A stretch of 64,000 nt of DNA from assembly GCF_021018805.1 (NCBI RefSeq), contig NC_086258.1, positions 19,746,692 to 19,810,691 of the forward strand, in the 5' to 3' direction. The notes under the pieces are model-generated. The model had not been told where the DNA came from and ran no database searches. It saw only the letters and a list, made by a program, of their open reading frames with translations. The stretch comes from Prinia subflava (lineage: Eukaryota > Chordata > Aves > Passeriformes > Cisticolidae). This document shows positions 30,401 to 42,400 of the stretch, piece by piece (the stretch's first letter is position 1; every line of letters begins with the position of its first letter). The position numbers and the translations under genes were made by a program.

Positions 30401-33400
30401 TGCTGTTTGCTTTGGAGCTGGTGCTGGCGGGAGGCTCCTCCTCACCCCAAGCCAAGCTCGGGGGGTGCTCAGGTGAGCAATTCTTGTGACCTGTCAAGTG
30501 TGCCCACACAATGGCTGGTTGAAACTCGTGGGAAAGCTCACATTTTCCTTTTCTGCTTGCAGTTATGGATCCAGCTCTTTGATACTGCTTGCCATAAACA
30601 GGCATGTATTTATCCCACCCTTGTAGCTGGACACCAGGGTGGGATGAGCACTCCCAGCTATGTTTGGGCAGTGCCTTTCTCTTGGCAAGTATTAGCAGAA
30701 AATGTAGTGGAAAGAGATGTGTTCCCAGGGCTGGGCTGGGGGCTGAGCTTCTGAGACCACAGATTTGAATGGATTGTTTTCTTTGGTCTCCTTCTTCCAT
30801 CTCCTCTTTGAATAGCACACTTAGTGCTTTTTAAGAACAAAGCCTTGGCAGCGACTGGCTGCACTGAGTCCAGTTCTCTATAAATATTTGATTCCAAAAG
30901 ATCAATTGTATTTTATCTGTAAGTGCTTTGAGGTGGGTCTGTCAGTTCTGTGGGTTTGTTAGTGCCCTAGTGACATGTCCCTGATTGCTTCCTCGAGGTT
31001 TGGCTGCAACAGAAGTAATTCCAGTGCACACTCAGGGCTTCCTTGGCTTGCTCTGAAGGTGGCAGAGTGCACAAGGACAGCCTGGCCCATGTGCAGTGGT
31101 GAAGATCTTGGCTTACTTGCAGCAGTTGCAGACAAACATGAAGAGTCCTGTATGTCTGAAGGAATGTTCATTTTGGGAGATAAATCATCCAAAGCCCTGG
31201 AAACAGAGGTTGACATATAAAACCAGTGCTACTATGTTTTATTGAACCTCTTCATGCCTCATCCCATCCCCAAGCCAGGCATAATTGCTGATGATTGGAT
31301 CTTACAGAGTGGTAGTTCTGCATCTGTAAACACATTTGTCTCTCCACAGCCTGTGGAGGCCACAGATGATGCCTTTTGGGACCAGTTCTGGGCAGACACA
31401 GCCACGTCAGTGCAGGATGTCTTTGCCCTTGTACCAGCTGCAGAGATCCGAGCAGTGAGAGAAGAATCTCCTTCCAATTTGGCAACTTTGTGTTACAAGG
31501 TAAGTTTGGTGTTGTTTTATTCCTTGGAGCTGTGCAGGCAGGGCTGTCCCTGGACAGCAGCACTGTGGTTTCCAAGGAATAACAGGTACCTTGTACCACA
31601 CAACGTGCTTGCTTGTCCCTGTCTCCTGTTGAGGGTAATTCTCAACCCTCTCATAGGTTAGCACAGACTGTAGCTGGTGTCTGATCAGTTTGGAGCTTTG
31701 TTCCTCCTGTCTCCTTCCTGTGTTCCACTCTGTCCTCTTGGGTCTTGCCTGCTCTGTAAACTGCTTCTTTCTCAGGGGACTTTGTAGCAGGGCTGCGTAT
31801 TTGTGGTGAGGCTGAAGCATCCCATTCCTTGTCTGCACGTAATTGTACCTCGCCATGCACCAGTCTGGCTTCAAGCTGAGAGATCCCAGAGGGATGTGCA
31901 GACTGTCACTGCTCAAATGCCTGGATAAAGTTTGAGGAAGATCTTAAGACTTTTCTTTCTTCTGCTTGATAACAGAACATTCCTGATGCTGCTTCTGGTG
32001 TTGTAACATCCTTGTATGGAGCACAGGGACAGTGAACAGCATTTCCTACCCTGCCAGGTCTGGCAGATTGTCAAGCTGATGAACAACAGCCTGAGATTTA
32101 CCCTGCCTGGGAAAGTGCAGGTGTTAACAATGCTCCTGATCTGAGCCATGCCAAGAGTAGCCTTGAATTTGTAGTTGAAATATTTGAAATGGCATTTTTC
32201 CAGTATTAAATAGTTGCTGCCATCCTGTTTTTCTTTCCTCCTCTACAATATGTGAATGAAACATACTGAGTCATAGTGAAGCTACCTCTGACTGGGAATT
32301 GTAGACAGATGCATGTAGTGGATACTTGGGAAAAAATATGAACATGAAGAAAACTGCATTGTTTTTCCCTGGTATTGGCTTCTGGCAATGAGCAATTTGG
32401 GAGTAGAGAAGGACTTAGGAGATCTGTAACCCCTTTGACTCTGTGTCTTCTTTCTTCCAAAACCAAGACTAAAATATGGTCTCTTCTCCCTGCTGGAAAC
32501 AGGTGTGTTGGGAGGCCTTGTGACTGCAGGACTGTTTATCCATGAGCTGTAGATCTGGGGATATCAGTGTCATAGGAGCCCACAAGGCTCCAGCAGTGCT
32601 TTTGCCAGACTGAGGGCCCTGACCTGTGCCATGTGCAATGTGCCACTGGACTTAGCAATGCTGTGTGTTTGTGGAGAAATGTCATTTACAGTCATGGTTG
32701 GAGATTCAGGCTGTACAGTCATAAGTGTGCCTGAAAAAATTGTTCAGCTAAGTTAGTGTGTGGCAGGCTGGGACAAACAGCACTTAATACCCATTAATGC
32801 AGTGACGCAGGCTGGCAGAGTCAGTGACCCAGGCAGTCTGCCATAAAAATAAGCAGGGGCACATGACCTCATGAATTGAAAAGCAGCAAAGTGAATCCTC
32901 GTTAAATGTTTTGGCTTTCATTTCCCCTCTGTTTCCCCTTGGGATTAGAGAGTGAGAGCAAGTGGGTGCAGCCGTGGAGGGAAGAGACTGCTTTTTTCTA
33001 TCTGTGGGTAAAACCTCCTGTCACTGCCTCCTGTGGCTGTGGTTGCTGCCTGGTGAGACCCACATCTATTCTGAAAATCCCAGTGACCCTCCACTGGCAG
33101 TTGCAGCAGCCACTGGAGGCTGCAGTGTCTCAGCCCAGAGGCTCTTTCCAGAGCAGCACTCCTGTTCACAGGGGCAGTGGGGAAACCTGGGCCACCACCC
33201 TCTTCTGCAGGCCCTTGGCAGATGCTGCTGGAGGTTGTATCCCTGTGCCTAACACAGGCAGCAGCTTAGCTCCCACCTCCTGAGTCAGGAGAGGTCCCTG
33301 CTGTAATCACACAGACAGAGCTGTCAGACTGTTTCTGTGTGATCATCCCCTGCCAGCACCTCACACGGTGCAGCTCAGTGCTGCTGCCAGGTCCTTCCTG

Positions 33401-36400
33401 CCTGGATCTCGGGTCCTTGCTGCAGTGATTAATCTCACCTGCCCTTCTCAGAGCGTGGTGTCATGGAGCAGTGCTGGAAGGAGCCTTCTGGTGCCTCGGC
33501 TGTCTGTCTCACATGGCACCACACATGTGCTGCATGGATCAGCCCTGGCATTTGAGGTCTCTTGCTGGAACAGCAGAAATTCAAGAAGGTCTGTTTAAAA
33601 TCATTAACCCCGTTTTTTAACAGAGTTTCAAACAGCCTTTAAACTGAGAGAAAATGGGCTCCCAAGAACTGCTTATAAGTCTGTGTGAGAGTATCACTAG
33701 CAGGACAGACCTGCTGAGCTCTTGCTAACTTGTGCCCAGGCTAATGCTGCCTTCCTTGGTTTTGTTTCCTTCAGGCTGTGGAGAAGCTGGTGCAGGGAGC
33801 AGAGAGTGGCTGCCACACGGAGAAGGAGAGACAGATTGTCTTGAACTGCTGTCGACTCCTCACCCGTATCCTGCCTTACATCTTCGAGGACCCAGACTGG
33901 AGAGGTTTCTTCTGGTCAACTGTCCCTGGGGCAGGCCGAGGAGGGGTCTGTCTCTTGTCACTTATTCTTCTTTCTGGAGGGTGATGGGGGGCCTGCAGTG
34001 AGGAGACACTACGTGTATTTGGGGGCAGTTTTATTCCAGTTATTTCCAAGTGGTTAGAAATTAGGTGTCGCTTTCTAAATTCTTTCCCTTCTTTTGATTT
34101 TTGCTGGATCTTCTGAATGTCTCACTTGTGTGTATAGCTGTAGGAGAGCACTGATATGTGAGGAAGGGCTTCACCAGTACAACTGGAGGTATAACTTAAT
34201 GAATATGAGAGCTGTACTGAAGGCTGCATGACTTTCTTTGAAATGTCCTTGTTACATTAATTACAGTTGATTCAAGTTTCAAATCAAAATGTAGCAAGGT
34301 GTTGTTTGCACTAATTTTACAATGTCACATTTAAAGTGAGCAGTGCCAGAGAGGCTCTTGGCATCATGTCTCGATACCCTGCTTATGAGCTGAGTGATAC
34401 GGTTTTAGCTGGGGGCCTAACCTGGGAGATGAAGCCCACAACTGAGCAAGAGCAGTTAAAGAGTGGTTCTGTTTCTGGCTCTGTCAGTGACATGCATAAC
34501 CCTGGGGAGTATCTCAGCCTCCCCACATTTCTGTGTCTGGAGAGTAAGCACAATAGTGCCCTTTTGCATCTCTCAGAGGAATGGAGTGGAAGTGCTTTGG
34601 GATCTCCTGCAAATAGGAGGAATAGCAGCACTGAGAGCACGGCTGAGTTATACCAGGAGTATGTTGAGTATATGAGGGAGCCTGCTTGCTCCCTCAGCAG
34701 CTGCTCTGTGCATAGAGAGCCCTCCCCTATGAGTTTGTGATCTGCAGGTCAGTGTGACTGTACTGAAGAGTGTGGTTCTCCTGGGTCTAGGTGCTGTGCA
34801 GTGTCTTTGGAGACAGTTGTGAAGGGTTGGCAGTGGTTGGTACCTCTTGCTGTCTCTGCCCGTCACCTCTAATCTGCTTTTTCTGAGGGCATGTCAAAAG
34901 GAAATTCTGGATGGTGAAAAGGGAATTCTTTGCTAGTGTTGCTTTGTGATTTGTGTGATTGGGAGGGTGGTGGTTGTCCATCCTTTCATCCCTGCAGGGG
35001 CCAGGGAGTGCTGGATAGGCTTCACAATGGAGGAACTTGTTTTGGGAAGGAACATGCAGGGGTGCCTGGTGCTGTGATCCAGCCAGGCTGCTGTTACTCC
35101 TGTTTTTTCACTTTGTTTAGCACCTAGAAGAGAGTTTCTCAGCCTCAGAGTGGTGGGGTCACCCCCAGGTGATCTAGCCCAGTCCATGCATACTGTGTTG
35201 GGGAACCCTCCTGTTGTGGTTCAGTGTTCTCAGTTATTCAACCAAATGCATTTAATCTGAGGCTGGGATAACAAATGCAGTCCTGAGATGTTAGGGAAAC
35301 TAGGATCACATATAATCTTGGGCAACAGCTTTGCTGTCTGGTGGCTGATTTCTGTCTGGGAGCTGAAGATGATGGTATGCCTGGATTCTTAGTAAATACC
35401 TCTGTGATCATCCTTCACCTGCTTTATGATGGGGTGATGGATGGCAGAGCTCCCTGGAGCCATGGCTCCTCCCTCCTCTCTGGGAGTTGGTATTGTGTTG
35501 AGATCTACTGGTTTGTTGTGTGTCACCATTGTGGACACAACCTGCAGGGACATTTTTTCTGACAATCGAGATACTCAAAGCAAAAATCACTCGTGAAAAA
35601 GAAATCCCTTGGACCCTAATGGCTGTCATTTCACCTCTTGTGCCCCTGACTGTGAGCACAAGCCAAATCATCTTTGCTGGCTCCATCCATCCTGTCTGTG
35701 CCTGTTCTTACATCCAGGCTCTGTTTGTGGTATCCTCCCTGCTGTCACCGAGGCAGATTCAGAGCCACACAGACCATTATCTCCAGAGCTGCCTGCTGTG
35801 ATTGAAGAGCTGTGTGTTGTGCTCGGGCTGACAGAGGCCTGGCTGAGGGAGATAAGCTCCTGCCATTCCTGCTCTCTGCCTTTCCCTCCAGCACCGGTGT
35901 GTGGTGGGACGGCCTCCCAAGCAGGATGCTCTTTGACAGGCAGGATCTGGCAAGGTTTCCCGTGGCAACGGCTGCAGAGGAGTAGCCATGCGTGCTTGGA
36001 AAGATTTCTTTGAGTGCTGGAGATGGCACAGGCCTCTCTGCTGTCGTGCTCGCTCTGCTGTGGCAGGCTGGGGAGCTGCTTGCCTAATGCACACAGCCTC
36101 ACCCTGTTCTGTCACCTCCAGTTCTGGGCAGCCCATGAAGAAAGAACTTTGAGGGATTTTACACCTTATTGCTGCTGGTTGGCTTCTCCCTGTTGCTGTC
36201 TCTGTGCACCATCCAAATCACCCTCCTTCATGGATGTAAAACTCTCTTCTCTGTCAATGCTTCCCTTCCCTTTTGTCTTCAAGAAGCCAAGCCATGTGGT
36301 AAGGTGTACCTAGTGCTACTCTTCTTTTTCCCTCACATCTCCAAGCCTTTGTCTACTTAGTTTGCTCTCATTAAAGAACTTGTTCCTGTTTAGTCATCAC

Positions 36401-39400
36401 CATCCAGAGGGAAATTTATTTCCTGTATTGTCTGGATTTTTGTTCCTTTGTTCCTTTTGTTCCCTCCAGTTCCTGGAGGGAACAAAAGGAACAAAGTGGG
36501 AATGTCTTGCCTCCCTGTGTGTTTTTGGGGAGTGTATCTTCTTGTGCTGTGGCATACTGGTGTTACTGTGTGCTCTTGGCTCACCCTGAACTGCTCTTCT
36601 GTTTGTCGCTTCAGGGCGATGATGATGAAAATGCCCGGCCCCTGGCCGAGTCGTTGCTCCTGGCTGTCACAGATCTGCTCTTCTGTCCCGACTTCACTGT
36701 GCAGAGCCACCGCAGGAGCACAGTGGTGAGTTGAAAGTTGAATCACAGGATTATCTGCATAGAGGCAGATTAGCTGCATGGTTGGGGGGGGCCTGGGAAA
36801 CCCCAGCAGCTTTCTGCAAGCCTGCAGGGAGGAAAATATGGGTTTGCTGAGCTTGAGCCCTCAGTGAGTAATATTGATCATCATTTTGGGTTCATGGTAT
36901 GGTGTTTGTGCCTTCTACAGCAGATGTTCTGGGGCTGAGTGTCAAATGGAGTGGCTGGCAATTACCCCCCACTACAGCTCACCCCTCAGGAAAAGGTGGT
37001 TGTGCTGGCAAACAATTGCTCTTCTGTTGTTGCCAGCAGAGCAGAGACCTTTGGCACCTTGTCCTTTCTCTGGCAGTTTGGTGCTGTCCGGGGCAGGAAG
37101 CAGCTGTTTGTCTGCTCGTGTGTGCTGTGATCTGAATGAGTAGATGGCCTCTGATGTGTCTTTCCACCTCTTCTCCCTCTTTGTATCGTGGCAGCAAAGA
37201 CATTTAAGTATGTTCTGGTCCTTATGATGACTGTCAGTACTTCAGAGGAATTTCCCGAGGAAGGGATCTCCTACTAGGTGTGCTAAGAACAGAGAACAGA
37301 TTGTGGTGCATCTCCCACCTTCTTTCTCCCTGCCAGTGACTCCTGTGTTTTCTGTAGGTTCAGTCTATAAACAAAAAAACAGTGCTCCTTTTTGGGATAG
37401 ATCTGACACAAACTAAAAATGAGCATGCTAAACCATGGTGTGTTTGATCCCTACAAAGTTCTTTGACTAATCTGAGTACTGAATTGGTTGGTTGGGGTTT
37501 CTGAGTAGTAGAAAGAGTTGAAATCTGTCACCTGGGGCTTAAGGAAGGCTGGATCAGAGCTACCCATGTGCTGTGAGGAAGTGGTGCTGAAACAGATGGA
37601 GTTGCTGTCTAGTGCTGGCACCTGGAGTGGATTGCACAAGTCAGGGTGACAATGGGTTTTCCTGGGAGAGCCTCCCCCCACCACTTGCACCTGTGATTTT
37701 TCCCTTGGCAGCAGCCAGACTGGTTTTTCAGGGTTCTGGGCAACTGGAATTAGACACTGAGATTGTGAATGATTTATGTTCCTTGTTGCTGGCTGCCCAT
37801 CTGCTGCCTGCAGCCTCTGTAGTCTTTGCTGAGCTGACTGTGCCTCTCTGGGCTTGGTCTGACTGTAGCTTAAGAGCAGAGAGATGGGTGCCCCCTCCTT
37901 GTGTTCATGGCAGAGCAGCATGTGGCCCCAGAGATACAGGTCATGGTGGATGCTGGCTGAAGTACCACTGAGGAAAGAGGAAGAACTGGGAGAGAATGGG
38001 CAAAGGAGACACAGGACTGACCCACATTCCCACTGAAGTGAGCCCTAAAATTATGGCTGGAAATATGGGCTCCCTCCATCATGCACAGTACTTGTATCTC
38101 TGTGTTTTGTCCCTTGCTTGCAAAGGCTGAGCTCTTTGAAGACATCAGCATGTGTTTTTTTAGTCCTGGGGGGGAGCTTCTGTACAGTTCAGCTGTCTGG
38201 ATGCTTCTCTGCTGTTATTTCCTAGGGAGAGGGGCTGAACTGCCTTGGATATACCACCATTGCTGCCAGTTCTGGCTCCTGCCTTCTGTGATTCAACCTC
38301 TTATTTCTCCCGCAGGACACAGCAGAAGATATCCACTCCATTGACAGCTGTGAGTACATCTGGGAGGCAGGAGTGGGCTTTGCTCATTCTCCACAGCCCA
38401 ACTACATCCATGACTTGAATAGGTAAGAGCTTCTGCTAAGGCAGAATGGAAAGAAACCGGGCTCAGGAGAGGGAGATCTGGGGAGATGAGCTCTCTTTGC
38501 CTCCTCGAGTATCCATGATTCCCAGGGAGCTTTCTGCTTGCTCCTTTCTGAGATAACACGACTGGCAGCACAGAAAAAAACCCAGCTGACCTTTTGAATA
38601 GCTTTTTGTAATATAAAATGGGAGTTGGACTGTCTGCAGCAGGAACTGGGTAAACACTGCTGTTCTGGAAACACCAAGGAGCTCTGTACTGGATTTCTTT
38701 TGTGTAAGGCAGCAATTCTGCTGAGCTTTGTGCCAGTGACAGCAGTATTGCTTAGGAAGTGAAATGGGCTTAGCTCTCTCTCGGAAGGACTTTCTAGATG
38801 GGACTGAGCCTTCCTTACGTGTTGTTGTGGTGATTGTGCCTCCTATGCCCAGTCCCTGCTCCTGAATGGCTACAGGCCTTTACTTCTCCTTCCAGGACAG
38901 AGCTGCTGAAGCTGCTGCTGACCTGTTTCTCTGAGGCCATGTACCTGCCTCCCTCCTCAGACAGCAGCAACACCAACCCCTGGGTACAGTTTTTCTGCTC
39001 TACGGAGAACAGGTGAGGGTAGAGGGTGGGGGCCTGGGTGCCAGGGGGAGAAATACCTTCAAATCTGTTCCATGGAGTATTTTGGGGAACCATCGGGCTT
39101 GTTACCTCCAACATCCAGGGGCTGTTCTTTTACTTTGCCCCTGTCTCATGTACACCCCATTAGTATTTCTGGTTAGTGAGAAGTGTTCCTCAGCAGCAAA
39201 AGGAGAGTCTGAGCACGGTGCCCACTGGAGTTTGCAGCAGGATTGGTCCCTGCCCTGTGGGAAATGGCAGGTCCGTTCCCTGCTGTAGACCCTGTTCCCT
39301 TGGGAAGGGGATGTGGTGTTGGTGGCGGATGAATGCCGCCCTCTAGTGACATTGTACCTCTGGGACTTCCAGCTCCTCAGGTGACACTCACTCAACCTTA

Positions 39401-42400
39401 GGGGAGTACAAACCCGCCCGGAGGCTGAAGAGATACAGTTTCATCTTTCCAGAGGCTAGGGGCTTAGAGGTCCTCTCCCGTATTCACAAGATTTTTGTAC
39501 AAGATTCCTCTGGGAGCCCACGTGGCCTTTTTCACCTCCCCTCCCCTCTCAGCTGTAGTCCAGGAGCCCAGCTGGGAGCTGGACTGTGTGCTCTGGTGTC
39601 TGGGCTGCTCAGTCATGGTTGGAGAAAACGATTGTGTTTTTTCATGGCCCCAGATTCTTGGGGAGAGATATGCCTGTCCCTCTCCAAGGCGGTGCCTTTT
39701 ATTTCTTGCTGCTGCCTTCTGAGAGCATTTTCTCCTCCTCAGACATGCCCTGCCACTCTTCACCTCACTCCTGAACGTGGTCTGTGCCTATGACCCCGTG
39801 GGTTACGGCATTCCTTACAATCACCTGCTGTTCTCTGACTACCGCGAGCCGCTGGTGGAGGAGGCGGCCCAGGTGCTGATCGTCACCTTGGACTATGACA
39901 GCTCCACCAGCTCGAGTCCCACTGTGGATGGCACAACCACTGGCACAGCCATGGATGATGTGGATGTGAGTGATACTGGAATCTGTGTTTGCTGCTCTTC
40001 TGAACTCTCTCACACCAGCTTGTGTTGAATGTTGAGCTGTAGGACCCAGCACTGCTACTCCCCTTTCAGTCTACTTTCTCTGTTCCAGTCCTGCTTCAGT
40101 CCTGTAGTCACTTAAGACCTTTACATGGCCAAAATACTAGGTTTTGGTCACTGACTTGAATCAAGAGCATGTAAGTGAAAAGTCCCTGACTTTACCATTC
40201 CATGCAGTGCTCTGTGTCATTGCATTTCAAGCTGGAACATTCAGAGCAGAAAGCTGAAGTGAGAGATCTTGGTGGTTATACTTCAACTTCCTGAATACAC
40301 CTTGTTGTCAGTAAGCATTTCCCTTCTTTTCTTTGAATGCAGCCTCCTGGACCAGACAATCTGTTTGTGAATTACCTCTCAAGGATACACCGGGAGGAGG
40401 TAACATTCCCATCCTGCACTGTGCCCTGTCTGATTTCATGCTGATTGCATTAGCCCTGGGCCCACCACAGTTTCCTGATCTGTTGGCAGGATTTCCAGTT
40501 CATCCTGAAAGGAGTGGCCCGCTTGTTATCAAACCCACTGGTCCAGACCTACCTGCCAAACTCTGCCAAGAAGATACAATTCCATCAGGAACTACTTGTC
40601 CTCTTCTGGAAACTCTGTGACTTCAACAAGGTGTAGATCTGCTTCTTGCTGAGCTTCACCCCAGCTTGGCTGCCGTGGCTTTGGCTGTACCAGGCCCTAG
40701 AGAAGGGCTGTGGTGGGGAGTTGACAGTGGCTCTGGGGTGCTGTGGTCATCAGCCCCACTGATGCAGGGGCTGGGGGTGTGGCTGTGGGGACAGCCTGGG
40801 AGAGGGGCTGCAGCTCCTGAAGGTCTGTGCTGGATGTGGGTTCTGCAGTAGATATTATAATAACTCTACAAATAACACTGGAGTTGATGAGGTACTGCAT
40901 ACACCAGCCTTTCTGATATTCTTGAGAGATTGATTAACTTGAGACTGCCTGTCCCAAGTCCTGTGGATGGTGCAGGGTATATGCTTGTGATTGTCTGAAG
41001 TCTTCCCCTTTCTTTCAGAAATTCCTCTTCTTTGTGCTGAAGAGCAGCGATGTTCTGGACATTCTTGTCCCAATCTTGTATTTTCTCAATGATGCCAGAG
41101 CAGACCAGTGTAAGTTGGTTATTTTCAATATTTGGAACGATCTGTGCTTGACAGTTGCATAAATCTATAAATATAAATATACAAAACCAAAATACAATGT
41201 TTTTGAGATGCTTCCTCCCTATCACTTGACAACATCTTGAGTGCATGTTCCAGACCTTCTACAGACATGTAATGGAGTTGTCCAATTAATTGGGTTTTAA
41301 TGTTTGTAAGAGGCTAGAAGCAGGACATGATCTATCCTGCAATATAGGCAAGGAAGATCCTTCCTTAGTATGTGTTAACATTTTGAGTCCTTGTGTTGAA
41401 AATTGTGTCCCTGATCCAGTGAAGAGGGAAAAATGAGTAATCTGCTCTTGCCATGGGAATAAATCAGGCATAACTCCATTATTGTGTAGTGGAGAGAAAT
41501 AGTCAGATCTTCCCTACTATAATGATGGGTTTGCATTAAGAATATAATGAAGAAAAGCTTCCAAGACTTAGCACTGATAAGACTTAACACAGATGTGCTT
41601 GGGAAGGACTGGTACTGAAAAGGGAGGGAGCACTGTTTGGGCTGTCCCTTATCAGGACGGTTTAGTCTGTGCAGTTTTTTATCAGTCCCACAGTGTTTCT
41701 CCTCTCTCCTGACTGCCCCTCACAGAATTCCACTGGCCTCCCCATGACATGTTTTTCTGTTGTTGTTTTCTCTCCTTGCAGCACGAGTGGGCTTGATGCA
41801 CATTGGGGTCTTTATCCTGCTGCTCCTCAGTGGGGAGCGCAACTTCGGGGTGCGACTGAACAAGCCGTATTCTGTACGAGTGCCTATGGACATCCCTGTC
41901 TTCACAGGGACACATGCAGATCTGCTCATCATAGTGAGTACAGCTCCAGCACTTCTTGGACTCTCCTAGCTCCACAAATATTTGTCCTCCTTCAATATAC
42001 TCGCCCTCCCTAGACTGGAAGCCCACTGAACAGCTAGGAAGTGTGTGGGATGCACCCTGTTGACCTGAGGTGATGTGTCTGGCAGGATGCATTTGCATGA
42101 GGTGCAGTTCCATCTGCATGATGTAATCCAAAGAACAGGACTTCACATGGTGCTGCACTGCTGTCATGAGGGGTGGGTGCATGCCCTGTACTAGACTTGA
42201 TTGTTGGTGGGGAAGGCAGGAGATATGGCTCTGTCCCAGGCAACCAGAGGTGTGTGGAGCCCATCTGTCAGTGTGTACAGCAGTGATAGCAAGCTCAGCT
42301 CTACACTTTTGGGTTGCTGCAAGTTTCATTGACCTTTCAGTCTGCCCACAACACTGACTGTGAGCAGCTCTGTAATACGAGCCTCAGGTGCTTCCCTTCT

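Larger units (their letters stand above)
24401..31349 (+). other. HID1: HID1 intron 1 (6.9 kb)
   Basis: This is the longest HID1 intron. It holds an AT-rich stretch at about 26,250-26,700, a perfect hairpin at 26970-26999 and a CA microsatellite at 27961-27983. I saw no exon, RNA gene or clear transposon. Confidence 0.85.

Noticed and set aside
36446..36496. MicroRNA precursor reading of the foldback
   Set aside because: A 3-nt loop and a 24-bp perfect stem do not fit a Drosha-type precursor.
40880..40920. Possible box C/D snoRNA motifs in HID1 intron 9
   Set aside because: The C-like and D-like boxes are about 30 nt apart, far below the usual spacing, and no terminal stem pairs.
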